From Isoetes taiwanensis (Eukaryota > Streptophyta > Lycopodiopsida > Isoetales > Isoetaceae), in the NCBI GenBank assembly GCA_021234155.1, contig JAJEKV010000110.1:688187-752186 (forward strand): a stretch of DNA of 64,000 nt, given 5' to 3'. Both the position numbers and the translations under genes were made by a program. Position 1 is the first letter of the stretch, and every line of letters begins with the position of its first letter. Under the pieces are notes generated by a model. The model was given only the letters and a program-made list of their open reading frames with translations. It was not told the DNA's origin and ran no database searches. Positions 46,179 through 58,218 of the stretch are shown one piece after another.

Positions 46179-46633
46179 AGAGAATCTTCATGGAATCTTG
46201 AGAACCTATGTGAAATATTCCTAGAATCCGAGGGAATCTAGAGGAATCTTGAGAGAATCTTTGGAATCTAGACAAATCTTAAGAGAATCTAAAAAGAATC
46301 CTTATAGAATCTTAGAGAATCCTAGAGAAGCTTCATAGAAGCTTTGAGAATCTAGGGGAACTTTTATATAGTATTGGAGAACTTCATGGTATTTAAGAAA
46401 ATCTGAGGAAAGTTAGAGCATCTAGGAGGATCTTGATGGCATCTTAGAGAATCTAGGGGAATTTTCATAGATTATCAGAGAATGCATCAGAATCTTAAGA
46501 GAATTTGGGGTAATCTTTATAGAATCTTCAAGAACCTAACAAAATCATAAGAGAATCTTCGAGAACCTAGAGGAATCGCATTTGACGAGAAGAATCCATA
46601 TGGAACCTAAGGAAATCTTCATAGAATCTAGGG
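46179..46633 (+). repeat. Degenerate GAATCT array (minisatellite)
   Basis: About 455 bp made of diverged copies of an 10-12-base word of the type AGAATCTTnn and AGAATCTAgg, for example GAATCTTGAGAGAATC and GAGAATCCTAGAGAAGC. It begins just beyond the LINE material. No coding capacity is maintained. Confidence 0.85.
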
Positions 46634-46997
46634 CAAACAGAGTTCTAATTAGTAAATGAGTTAGTAGAGGGAAGTCGCTTCCCTAATACATGAAAATTGA
46701 TAGAGAGAAATGTTGGCGGCCGCGATAAATTTATTGTAATAGCGAAAGCTAGTACTGTCATTGTTGTGGTGCATGTCCATTACATAGGTACATGTAACTT
46801 TGTTCCTTCTTGTTGGAGTTGTTGCTTTGGCTGTCTCTTAAGAAATATGAAATTTTAGGAGATTGTTGTGCTTGGTATGAATAAACAATGAGCATTTAAT
46901 GCTTTCCTTGTGTGCAATTGTTGCTACATCAAAAGTGTTTTGTTTGGTTCGAAGTCATTTATCGTGATTGGCAAATATCACTTTCGCATTAATACAT

Positions 46998-47082
46998 AGA
47001 ACATAAACTTGTTTATGTTCTTTAAAAGCTTGCGTTAAAGCACACCATTGCCCATGGCACTGGGGCAATCCATAGTGCTTTA
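46998..47082. repeat. Two adjacent inverted repeats
   Basis: First: AGAACATAAAC, two-base loop, GTTTATGTTCT (46998-47021), perfect 11-bp arms. Second: TAAAGCAC...GTGCTTTA (8 bp) enclosing ATTGCCC...GGGCAAT (7 bp) at 47036-47082. They may be part of a decayed MITE. Confidence 0.7.
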
Positions 47083-48250
47083 GCACTTTGTTCTTAAAGA
47101 TGGAAGAGCCATCTTGTTATTAATCATGCTTTGCTTTGAAACCTTTAGCTCAAATGTTCGATGATTATAGCTGAGGCTTGAGCATCCAATGTTTAGGATA
47201 AATATTTGAACTTCCATTAATCCAGCAATAGTCCCAATGCCCAGCAACTCAGTTACATGTTAATTACAATATTGACCAAGATGGTGGTAGCCCAAGGCAT
47301 GGGTGTTTATATTAAACTAAAAAACATTACAGGTCCCTTCTAGATGTACATCCCGATTTTCTAGCACATAAAATAAAACAAGGGATTGCACATTAACTAA
47401 TATATTGTTTGGAATTTAGGGTCTTGAAGATAGCAATTTACCGAAGCCATAATAAGAATACTAGGCAGATGTATCCAGATTCGCAAGCAATAAATTGTGG
47501 ACCTTATGCCATCTTCCAGCATGAAATTGACTTATTGTTTTGCTGCGGTCTGAGTTGTCGCATCAAGCATAAACCCTTGCTTTGCAATTATTGTATGGCT
47601 GAAACTCTTGTTATATAGATCCAATTTTACCATGGTTTCTTGCCAAAAGGCCATGAGAACCCTGAAAACAAGCCGTTAGCAAGATTGTATAAACATGGAG
47701 CTAGAAATTGATAGGATGCAACAATTAGCAAAAATTAATTTGTCGAGAACTTAACGCCACCGCTATGGATTTGTCAAGGAAGGCACATCTTGAAGTTGAA
47801 AAAATTCCAGCCCGGACCAAAACCCCGCCATAATAAATTAGATAACACAAACGATAAGGCAAAAATACGATCCATCCTTATACTTACGACTTCTATAGCA
47901 GCCATCATTACTGTGATAAGCCTAAAAGAAAGAAGCCTATGCCATAGCCTTTATTGTTGTTCTCTAAAAAGACCTAATAGAGCAATATATAAAAATGGCA
48001 TGTTGACTCGATACAATTAATGGGAAGTATTCTCATAGCAATGATGGATTTTTTTCCCAAAGATTTCAACCAAGCTATCTACTATTTACGAGGCCACAAA
48101 GAAACCCTTGAATTGTTGGATTTGCAACTTATATATATTGATAGTGAGTCAATTTAAGCCTTATGCTTTATGCTCAATGTCAACATCTGGGATATTGCTT
48201 TAATGAAAGATGGCACTTGCTTAGAGGCTTGTTTCAGTTGATCTTAAAAG

Positions 48251-48408
48251 CATGGTCATGAACATGGTTCTTGCAAAACACTAATCCTTGATTGTGCCTT
48301 CATCAACAAGACATTCTTTTCTTATAAAAACATGGTCATGAACATGGTTCTTGCAAAAACACGAATCCTTGATTGTGCTCATCAGAGCACATTCTTTTCT
48401 TATAAATC
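48251..48408 (+). repeat. 80-bp tandem duplication
   Basis: Unit 1 is 48251-48330 and unit 2 is 48331-48408. Both begin CATGGTCATGAACATGGTTC and end TTCTTTTCTTATAAA. The differences are few and include CATCAACAAGACA versus CATCAGAGCACA. Confidence 0.85.
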
Positions 48409-49249
48409 TATTGCAGCTAGCAGTTATGTCTATTCTAGCTACAATGAGACTCTTATTTATCTGCAGTCAAGTCTCATGAGTTCTATGTGTCCAATCTCAT
48501 CTTTTCCAGGAGATGATACAATAGGTGCCTCCAATTTCATTAAAGCTTCAGAGCAAAGCTTTCCTTGTCAAGTTTGTGACAATATAATTGTGTGAAATGC
48601 AAGATCCTCAAGCACGATAATGTGGCCACTTAAGTCCAGTTGCTTGCATTAGTAATCAATATCCATGACACGCAAAATGACTGGAACAATATTTATAAAA
48701 ACTGATTTGTTATTGATTTGTGATCTTTTTCTGCATTGTTTGAGATTCCAACTGCAAGATTTCAAGTGGCACAAGACCACATAGCAAAATAAAACAGATA
48801 TCCTAGACCAAAGAATTTTTTTTGTACTTAAGCCAATGAGAGGAACCTGCACCTATGGTTTAATAGTGTCATTCAACTTTTGTTTGCCTGGGAATGGAAG
48901 CTGCACATGAACAACATGTTGCCAAACAAGGTAACGTTTAGGTTGCCTACTTGCAATGCAAATATTGATCCCTTCTTAGGTACCTCTGTAACACGTATGC
49001 CATCCATCAGAAATGTAGAAGATAAACCATGTTAAAATGCTGGACTTCTCTAAAAGACCAAAAGATTAGCCAAATTAACAAATAACACGTACCGTTGTAA
49101 TAATGCCAAAAGCGTTCTCTGTTTTCCTGATCATAGCTCCTTGTATCCGACAAGACTGTTTATTTTAGTATCTAGTACTGCAGCAGGAAAGAAATTAGGC
49201 GTTACACATTTGACATGTTTATAAACTATGTGTCCTGAATCTCAAGAAA

Positions 49250-49285
49250 CTAGTTATGGTGCCCAGCGTTGCCGGGCTTTAGTAG
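49250..49285 (-). mobile_element. Helitron 3' terminus
   Basis: On the minus strand the sequence is GCCCGGCAACGCTGGGC, then ACCATAA, then CTAG, with T as the next host base. A GC-rich hairpin (plus strand 49261-49277) about 10 bases before a terminal CTAG with flanking T is the signature of plant Helitron ends, which insert between A and T. The body would extend to the right of 49250. I could not find the 5' TC end or Rep/helicase coding sequence, so it is probably a non-autonomous or truncated copy. Confidence 0.65.
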
Positions 49286-49519
49286 TAATTTGTAGGGGTG
49301 GTTGTTTCGTAGTTGCATTGTGTTTTTATTGGATAGAGATGCAAGTGATCTAAGTGATGATTGGGAATGGATTGTGTTTAACTCTTTGGAATAGAACCTT
49401 TTGGTATGATCTGACTATGTATGCGGAGGGGGATAAGGTTTAATATGGAGTGGGACTCGATGTCAAATTATACAGTTGGGAATCCAATGTTTTAGCGAGA
49501 GTCCGGTCACCTCAGTTGT

Positions 49520-49843
49520 AATTAAAATCCCCCTTAAACCCCCTTTGGTTTGGGTGCATATTCACACGGGGGGTGACTCCGGGCATCGAGAGCTGTCGGA
49601 TTGGCATATTCGCCCCTTATTCTTTAATCTACACCGTACGCAAAGTTCCTCGCTTGTGGGTATGCAAGTACAAGATTTGCTATAATCAGATAATAAGATT
49701 CGCAAAATACTATATGATTTCAACCTAATACTATATGGTGTTGATTTCAGACGCAAAATACAATTATGAGGGCTCTCGCCGCCTACGCCACCCCGCGGTG
49801 AATATGCACCCAAACCAAAGGGGGTTTAAGGGGGATTTTAATT
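49520..49843. mobile_element. MITE with 46-bp terminal inverted repeats
   Basis: Left arm 49520-49565 and right arm 49798-49843 are perfect inverse complements over 46 bp (ATTAAAATCCCCCTTAAACC at the left end, with one more A outside). Beyond this the arms continue imperfectly for about 30 bases on each side. Internal sequence is non-coding. Target duplication is ambiguous because the ends are A/T-rich: AATT or TA both fit. It has the size and form of a non-autonomous DNA transposon; the superfamily is not determined. Confidence 0.85.
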
Positions 49844-52430
49844 TAAATGTGTTGGATCCAATGGTTATATTTATTAATGTCAATGGTAGTTATGTGTTGG
49901 TTATTATACTAAAATTTTTGGCCCTTCAGCCATAAAAAAAAAACAGACGTGAGAATATAAAAAAGACATTTAAAACATGTAGCAATATGTGTTATGTAAT
50001 ATGCAAAGATTAAGAAAAAAAAAGGGTATATAGTAAAAATGAAACATGAGTATAATGTAATATAATTATATATGCTATAAAAGCATTTTATTTAGAAATT
50101 TAAAGCCAATGCCCGCTCAAGACATCAAAATTTCTTGTTGATACAGATAGATATAATAAACAGATTGAAATCAGTGGAAAGACTTCTTTCTAGACATCAA
50201 ATTGCAAGAGTGATGTTTCGCGGTAAAGGAGTAGAAGAATGAACAAGATAAAAAAAAAAAAAAAAGCAGCCTACCTTTAAAGTAAAACCGCTGTCGTTGT
50301 TTCTTCAATTCAAGCCGAGTAGGAAGTGCTTGGATTCTTCCACGCTTTTAAACCAACTATAGGACCGAACTCAACGCCAAACATTGGGAAGGGCTATCCA
50401 TGGCCATCCGCTTTGCTTACTTTTATACTTTTAGCTCGAGACTAGTCCTTTTCTCGCAACCCCGAGTCCTCTTCATGGTTGCCTTTATTCAATACAGAGA
50501 TACATGTAGTCCTTTAACTGCCCAAAACCAGAATAAGATAGCATAAATGCCAAATCAACATGTCTTGCATGGGTAGCATCAATTCCCCGTTAAGCCATTA
50601 CTATATAGAATTTTTCTTGTAAAATAGCTTTTTTGATGGAAAGCCAAGGAACTTCATTAGGCTTGAGGTTTTCTATAACTACTCCATAGACACTAGTGAA
50701 GGTTCAAAAAATATTTACTACAAGACACTATGAGATGCTATGGCTGGCATCATTCTCGACAGATCCAAAATAGGCTAATATCATATTCCACCGCATTAAA
50801 AAGCGCATACAAAAGTTCCGCATCAAACACCATTACCAATTGCCAATCAATTCTAATTTCCTCAATAGTTCCGCCTAAATTGAATAGTCTGGTCCCTCGA
50901 TAAGCACACCCACAAGATCATCTTCTCCGTTTCCTCAGGTTGACCAAAAACGAAACACCCTTCTTCTAGAATAGAATAGATAAGCAATTACAACCACGAA
51001 ATCCTCTCCTCTCGCCTTCCGTGGTAAAACCGAAAAATAAAGATACCTTTTGTTCTTCTTCTTTAAGCAATTTCAACGGATAAGCAATTACAACCACTTT
51101 AACCTTGCATGCGCTTATGGAGAATGCACGGAACAGATAAATACCCCTTTGTATGTGCTATGGAGAATGCACAAAATGTAATAAATGCCCCCGATGACCG
51201 AGTAAACTTATAAAGCGCAGAGATAGTTGAGATACTTCAGCTCCTTACGAACCATAAGGAAAAAACCCCAAGCAGATATACAGATGCAAGATGAAGCCGT
51301 AGTTTTTCTTAAGAACAATGATGAAGGCAAGATCCCTACTAAGCAATGCAAGTAATGAAGCTATAAATATGAAAACTAAGCAAGCAGAGGAGCAGCTACA
51401 GATTTGGCGATTCGTGAAAGGAAGGAGTTTCGCTTTGTTTTTCGGATCCGTGGTTTGCAGATATCATCTTTGCAAGCAAAGATCCATAAAAGAAGCAAAT
51501 GGCAAGAACACCTCGCAACTCCGGATCAAACATGCACCACAAAGAAACCCTCGAAGGAGTCTTTGAGCCACGCCGACCGCGACAACAAAGAAAACCTCGA
51601 ATCTTCAAATTATGCACCACACAACCGAACCTCTCGATCCTCGATCCGCTTCAGATTTTGCACCTCCGATCCCGCTTCTTCAAATGCGATCGTAGACCTC
51701 CGATCCGGGTTCTTCGACTCTTCCCGAACCATTGGCGCTAAGGAAAGTATGCCGATGTTCGCTTAAGAAAAGCAGAGATGCCATAACTTCCCGCCCAAAA
51801 AGAAAAATTGATTAGCCCTGGAAAAACAGATCTTTACTTTTGGATCTACTCGCCAAAGTTTGCCCGCCTCCTGCGCGCTTCGCCTTTCAAAAACAAGAAC
51901 GGGCTCAAAAGATGCAAAACATGATAAAACATGATTTCTCTTCCTAACCCTAAAACACGATGGCACGATGCTTGCATGCCAAACTCGAAAAAAATAACAA
52001 CTAAAATAAAAAGAGGGCTTTTGTTGTGAGCCCTTCGATGTTGGACCTTTGAAAAAAAAAACTAAATCAACGACTAAGAAATGATGCACTCTAGATGTAC
52101 GCATTAGTACATCCATTCAAATACGCCATGAAATCTTAGAAAAACCTTTGTGAAAACCGTACAAAAACACAAAGAAAACCCCCTGTTATTATGCTACATA
52201 TTCCATATATGTCCAAACACAACATAAGCAATAGGATAATAGAGAATATATATATCGTTTAGAGAACATTGTTATTCAGTCCAAGAAGAGTAATGTGGTT
52301 CGAGCCTCTTGTGCACATAAATGTGTCTTCCAATCCCTTGGCACGCTTTTAGGAGTGTTGGGACCGACACTGCATAATAAAGCTAACATAACACTCTTTC
52401 ACGTCTAAGTTTTATTTACAGATTGCAGAT
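49844..52430. other. Intergenic stretch with a possible gene 5' region on the minus strand
   Basis: Mostly AT-rich, with an A-run at about 50251-50265. At 51300-52116 both strands have moderate-length frames; none is recognised. On the minus strand 51628-51720 has a repeated GGATCGGAGGT word with AAGAAGC(G/C) spacing, which looks like a plant leader sequence, followed by an unassigned frame at 51396-51620. No exon with a known domain follows. Confidence 0.35.
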
Positions 52431-53079
52431 GTTAAAAAAGTAAAATTTCATCCACAAACTTGGATGAGAATTTTGTACGGAGAATATGTTTACAAAGAAT
52501 ATATATACAAAGAATATGCAATCAAACCATCAAACTTTGAAGCCTAGAAGTATTCTTTGCTCAACAAATCGCTAATTGTTGGGTTCATCAAAGTGCATCC
52601 CTGATTATGTATACTTTATGGTTTTGAATCCTCCCGATAAGTTTGATATTTTGGATTGCCCCAAGCGTTGGCAGCATGGCTATGGCACAGATAATGGTTG
52701 CTTACAGGTTTTAAAAGCTAAAATGTTAAAAGTAAAATATCATCCACAAACTTAGATTAAAATTTGTACAAAGAATATATTACAAAGAATATGCAACCAA
52801 AAATTTGTACAAAGAATATATTACAAAGAATATGCAACCAACCATCAAACTTTGAAGCCTAGAAGTTGTTCTTTGCTCAATAAATGGCTAATTATTTTTC
52901 TTTGCTCAATAAATGGCTAATTATTTTCATCACAGTGCATCCCTGACTATGTGTACTTTGTGATGTTGAATCCTTCTTGAATTGTCTCTAAAGGGTAAGT
53001 TTGATATTTTGAATTGCCCTAAATGTTGGCAGCATGGCTATGGCACAGATAATGGTTACTTATAGGTTTTAAAATCTAA
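52431..53079 (+). repeat. About 300-bp tandem duplication with internal sub-duplications
   Basis: Unit 1 (52431-52724) and unit 2 (52725-53079) share GTTAAAA-AGTAAAAT, CATCAAACTTTGAAGCCTAG, GTTGGCAGCATGGCTATGGC and the end GGTTTTAAAA-CTAA. Unit 2 is longer because it contains two further short duplications: TTTGTACAAAGAATATATTA twice (52755-52840) and TTTGCTCAATAAATGGCTAA twice (about 52871-52923). Confidence 0.85.
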
Positions 53080-53084
53080 TAATA

Positions 53085-53431
53085 CGTCCGAGGACATATT
53101 TTGGAATGTAACTTCATGCATGCATTTATCCCCATGTAAAAACCTTTGGGTCCAAGTCCATATCTTGTTGAAGCTGCAAACCTTGAAGGAAATCAAACGA
53201 TGTTCGGCCTAGTTTCCTTGCAAAATGTCAAGCCTTTTAGATTCATGCACTTAAGGTCCGGAGGACATATTCCGAAATGTTTTAACTTCATGCATGCGGT
53301 TATCCCCATGTAAAAACATTGGATCCATGCCATATTGAAACTGCAACCTTTTAGAAAATCAAAACTATCTTCTCGCCTAGTTTCCTTTGCAAAATGCTAA
53401 AGCTTTTAACCATCGACACTTAAAATTGAGC
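53085..53431 (+). repeat. 170-bp tandem duplication
   Basis: Unit 1 about 53085-53254, unit 2 about 53255-53431. Both contain GTCCG-AGGACATATT, TTATCCCCATGTAAAAAC and CTAGTTTCCTT-GCAAAATG. It follows directly on the 300-bp duplication. Confidence 0.8.
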
Positions 53432-54769
53432 TATAAGTTGTGCACGACAAAAGACTAGTGGACTCAGTTAGCTAGATACACCTTCAACTTAAGGCTACAG
53501 TTACCTTCATTATGCAATATAAAGAACTGTACAATGTGATCTCGTGATGCTTGTCTTGATTTGCCTCGACATATCTGCCCACCTATCTTAATTTGCCTGA
53601 GTCAGCCAAATACACCTTCAACTTAAGGCTAACTACATTGGAGTAATGTCCCTTTAGCAACAACCCGTCGATTTCCATGCGAGAGAAATGATTAGGTAAC
53701 ACATTAATCAAGCTTGCAAAAGTTCACCACATTTCAATGGGACAACACTAAGATATAAAGCTTTAAGAATATACTTAGTTCACTGACTAAAAATCCATAT
53801 CTCCGCACTAATCGTTAATTCGGGCTTGACGCACGTCGTAATGCCGCAGATAATGCTTTTAGCCAATTTTGTGGACCTTGAATAAGTTGAAATATTAGCT
53901 TGTTCACATGCAAATAAATTAAGCAAACATAAGGTAATATATAGGTCCGGGTTACAAAAACACAATTGTAAGATCTAAATACTCGCCCTAATAAATTTAC
54001 GCTTACGCCAGAGCTAATCGTGGAGCTCATGATGGTGATGTATTCTTAATGTTGACTTATCTAATGTTTGCAAATGAGCATACATCGAAAAACATATACA
54101 ATTTCTATGCTTCGCAAACATCAACTTGTCATCTTCGAAGTTAAGCATTGCTATATCTTGAATGGCTATCGTGCTATTTGGGATCCGAAGAGACTCCAAC
54201 AGCTTAAGCTTCCCCGAGGCTCGTCGCCCTTTGGATTTTGTGTGCACCTATAACAAAAGTGAGCATCCAACATCATGGAATAGCAAGTTACCCGCACCAA
54301 ACATTTGAGATGTTGAGATGCCTCAAAGGCAAAAGAGAAACTATAGAACTGAGCAGCCTTTATATGTTATAAGTCGCATCATATGATATATTAAGAGTTT
54401 TGGCATAGAACTCATGAAATAATAGGGGTTGGAGAAAAGAGGTGCTTGCCTAAAAAATGTCATGAGAGGAGTTCACCATGTGAATGTGGTGTATGTTGCA
54501 CAAGCCCTTCTAGTCCATCTGCTTTGTCTACCAGAACTACCTATGGCAGATAGCTATAAGGAAGCTAGTAAATGGGAAATACAGTAAACTATAACATGTA
54601 TAGTAACCTTAACAATGGCATTTAAAGTGAATGCATTATGATGATGTTGCAAAACTGATCAAAGAGATAGATAGAAGGAAAGGGGAGAGAGAGGAGTCTT
54701 GGGGAAGGAAACTTACCAGACGAATGCTTAAATTCCTTTTGTAGCAGTCTGTGCAGCCCGGCTAATTCC
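53432..54769. other. Intergenic stretch with one unassigned frame
   Basis: The phrase ATACACCTTCAACTTAAGGC occurs twice (about 53476 and 53610). A minus-strand frame at 54014-54247 reads HTKSKGRRASGKLKLLESLR and IQDIAMLNFEDDKLMFAKHR. It follows an acceptor-like TTGTTATAG and could be an exon of an unknown gene. No family assigned. Confidence 0.3.
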
Positions 54770-55147
54770 CTCATTTGCATCTGCACATGCTATATCCAGC
54801 TTGATGAAATTCAGTTTTGAAGGTTGTTAATAGGGCCATGAATGTATGTAAGCAGTAGAGACAATTCAAAGACAGAAACATATAGAATAAGATAAACTTG
54901 GGGTTTGGCATCCGTGATCTAAGATCCTGCGCGCACCGACTAACTCCTATTCTTTCCCCTCATTTGCATCCGCATACGTCGTGATCTAGCTTGATAAAAT
55001 TCAATTTCGAAGGTTGTTAATAGGGCCAATGAATGTATATATGTAGTAGAGAGACTTGAAGATGGAAACATATAGAATAAGATAAACTTGGGGCTTAGCA
55101 TCTAGCAAACCAAGAATACGAGACTATGTTTAATCGGAATGTGCGAG
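54770..55147 (+). repeat. About 189-bp tandem duplication
   Basis: Unit 1 starts CTCATTTGCAT at 54770 and unit 2 at 54959. Shared blocks are GAAGGTTGTTAATAGGGCCA and ACATATAGAATAAGATAAAC. Copies are clearly diverged, so it is older than the 55-kb repeat. It lies just left of copy B. Confidence 0.75.
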
Positions 55148-58100
55148 AAATCCCACGATTGAGACAATTTTTCAAGTAGATTACTGAAGTTGATCTTGAA
55201 AATGATAGCATCTAAAACCACCATCCAATGTGTTTGAATCATTAAAGGCCCTAAAGTCCGTTTGAATCAAGCTACCAATTAATCGAAGCTTTGTTTTGAG
55301 CAAGCAAGTCACCAAGCCTAAACAACTGGCAACATTCAAACTAAAAAATAGTGGTCACATGATAGACATAATCATTTAGTACAATGGTAGAAGTCGATGC
55401 CCTGAAGCATCCAATAGGCATGCTCTAATGCCGGATTCTATATTTTTGTTCTTCAAAAAAGTACTAAATTGGTTGTTCAATTGATAGAGCACTTTTTTAG
55501 TCAATATTTAGAATAGAAGGCTATGCAATGTTCAAATGTTTTTCATGTAGCAATTAGCACACGACTGAAAACTAAGAATGGAACAGCTTGATCTAACATG
55601 CAAGAATAGAATATAACAACAATCGAGAGTGCAAAAAACTGAAGAGGATAAATAATACACAAATTTAGACTGTCTTCAATAGATAGAAATCTTAACGGGT
55701 TTAAAAGGAATAAGAGCTTCAATAAGATTTAATAGGAAGATTCAATCATGGCAAGACATTGCCAATCTTCAATTAAATATAAGAGTATCATAGGATCACT
55801 ATAAGCAATTTGAAAGGAGAAAGATGTGCATGAAACGTCCTATGATGCTAGTTGTGCAAACCCTTATATTTACCTCCAAAGATAGAAGATGGCACACGCA
55901 AACCAAGAAATAATTGAAAGCTTCGTAAGTCTTTTTCCTCCAAATTACAGTGCGCTTCAACTATTCGTTTCTGTCTCTCATTTGACTGCAACATACATTG
56001 GAAGACAACATGGTATGTTTTAATCAACAAAGAACATGTATAAATATCATAATGAGGTTAAGCACTATGCCCTCATGAGTTTTTCTCAAATAAACACATG
56101 CAGAGAAAGATAGCCACACACATCAAAATGAAATAGAACAATAACATTCAGATTGTATTGAATAGACACTTAGTGTTTAGACCGTTGAAGAGTGAACTTC
56201 TAAGTGAATTCCAATCTTTCTAACTAAGATAGACTCAAATTACATAGGGAGACAAAATTATTACCTAATATTGACACCGCCCAATGCATGCAATAGAACG
56301 CCAAAGCAAGTGATATTCCCCGGTATCACATAAAGCATGAAAGGAAAAGAAACATGATCAAGCATTCCAAGTTATCCATACCATGCAAAGACTACAACTC
56401 CAAATTGCTACTTAGAAACCAAAAGCACGCCATCCGATTGGTGAAAGATTTAGAGCTTTGCTTTTAATATAGATTAGAAGAATAGTATAGCTTGAACTCA
56501 ATAATATCCTTTACAAGAAATCTAGAATAGAATAGAAATAGAATAGAAGTAGGCAATCATACTACGCCTAAACTCAATGCTTTGTACCTTCATTGTAATC
56601 CATTCAATGTTGAAGCATTGTCGCTATGATCGCAATAATGCATTTTATTCACTACAATAAGGAAATATTATTTGCAAAAGGAAATGAGGTCAATGAGAGA
56701 TGTCAAGTGTGCGCTTTGTTGCGTGAATCTATAGAACATGTATTTTATCCGCCCAAGTTTAGGTCTACACGCCTATTTTTAAAAGCAGAGTGATAAGTAC
56801 ATGTAAAATTGAAACCTTCCCACTCCGCATTTTATGCTTATCATAAATGTGCTTCACATTACATAATCTTAACAACACAATAAAAAAGACATGCCTCGCT
56901 CTAGGAATCTCCAAAGAAATCTATTTGGTCCGACTAAGCTTTTACCGCACTCACTAAGCCTCTATTTTTATAAATGTAAAGTGATAAGTACATGTAAGAT
57001 TAAAACCAATACCTAGTCCGCCTCCATTTTGACGGATCATGAAGAGTCCTAGTTTTACACTATGCCGCCTTTAACAACACAAAGGAGCCCCGCTAATGCT
57101 TGCAAAATAAGTTATGCAGATTGTATTCTAAAATTTCAAAAAGAAGAAATACAACCCTTTGTTGTTTTGTTTCCAAAGCTTTGCCACCAAGAATGGTAAA
57201 TTGTGTAAGATCCAAATTTCCCACAACAATCCGCTTTTGCTTGATAGAAATGTCGATAATATAAGCCCCAATCCATATTCCAAGGTTATGAAATGAAGCA
57301 AGGGTGAGCAGAAATCATGGACGTTTTTGTAACCCCGTGATTTTGGCCAAGAAAACATGATCAAGTCATCATAAACAAAACGTGAGAAATACTTAACCGC
57401 AAGGGAAAAGTATTTTGAAAGGTAAAAAAAGAAAAGCAAAGGAGGCTCAAAATTGCCACCCGTGATCCTCCTCAGATGCAAAATTGTAACGAACCGTGAG
57501 GGATGAGAAGATTATCCAGAATCTTGGCATGCAAGTCGACATGCCGTGAAAGAAAAAAATTGCCCAAAGATAGAAACTCTTTCTTCAGGCGATGTCGCCA
57601 AAAAAATCCTTTATCCCTTTTAACGCCCCCAAAACTTCTTCACCTCCGTAGCCTCAAACAATAAAGTCAGACCTCAAAGGGCTAATTTTATGGGGATCTA
57701 TATTCTCTCGAATACCCATACCCAAACAGAGTTTATATTAGGTCTTTCATCCATGCTAGAAAGCAGTAAAAATTGACTAATCAAAAGTCTATTTAGCAAG
57801 TTTGGTGATGTGATCCCAATCGGCCTCGATTGTGGAATGACTTTTGGCCTATAATCGTAGCATAAGCATGTCAAAAATTGAATGGGGACAAATTGATTGA
57901 AAGAGCAATATTAAATGAAATCTCGATTTTGGCAAATCGGATTTTATTTCCTAAGAACAAAAAAGCCCCACAACCATAGAAAAATCTGCTAAAAAAAATC
58001 CAAAAACGTTTTTCTCCAGACCGGAAACTTTCAAATTAACAAGATTGATATACTTGTAACAAAAGCCTAAAAGAAGAAGAAAAAATAAGACTAAAAAGGC

Positions 58101-58218
58101 TTCTAACGACCATAAGCAATGTGAAACGCATTAATTGGCACAAGAGGAAGAGTACGTTCAACTTCTCTTTGTTGATGAAGAACCCTGTGTGCTTTGTCTT
58201 GGATTTGTCAACAGAATA

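Larger units (their letters stand above)
46634..49249. other. Intergenic stretch with hairpins and a small tandem duplication
   Basis: No gene recognised. It contains a palindrome at 46998-47021, a nested hairpin at 47036-47082 and the 80-bp duplication at 48251-48408. A plus-strand frame at 48332-48595 (87 codons, ending PCQVCDNIIV) has no family I know. Confidence 0.45.

Noticed and set aside
46179-46633. GAATCT array as a CRISPR array.
   Set aside because: Plant nuclear context, no identical repeats and no unique spacers of constant length.
46712-46726. GCGGCCGC site near 46717 as a cloning junction.
   Set aside because: A single occurrence in otherwise ordinary plant-like sequence, with no adapter or vector next to it.
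49501-49870. Target duplication TAATT for the MITE.
   Set aside because: TAATT appears on both sides, but using it would leave unequal ends; because the ends overlap A/T-rich palindromic sequence, AATT and TA remain equally possible.
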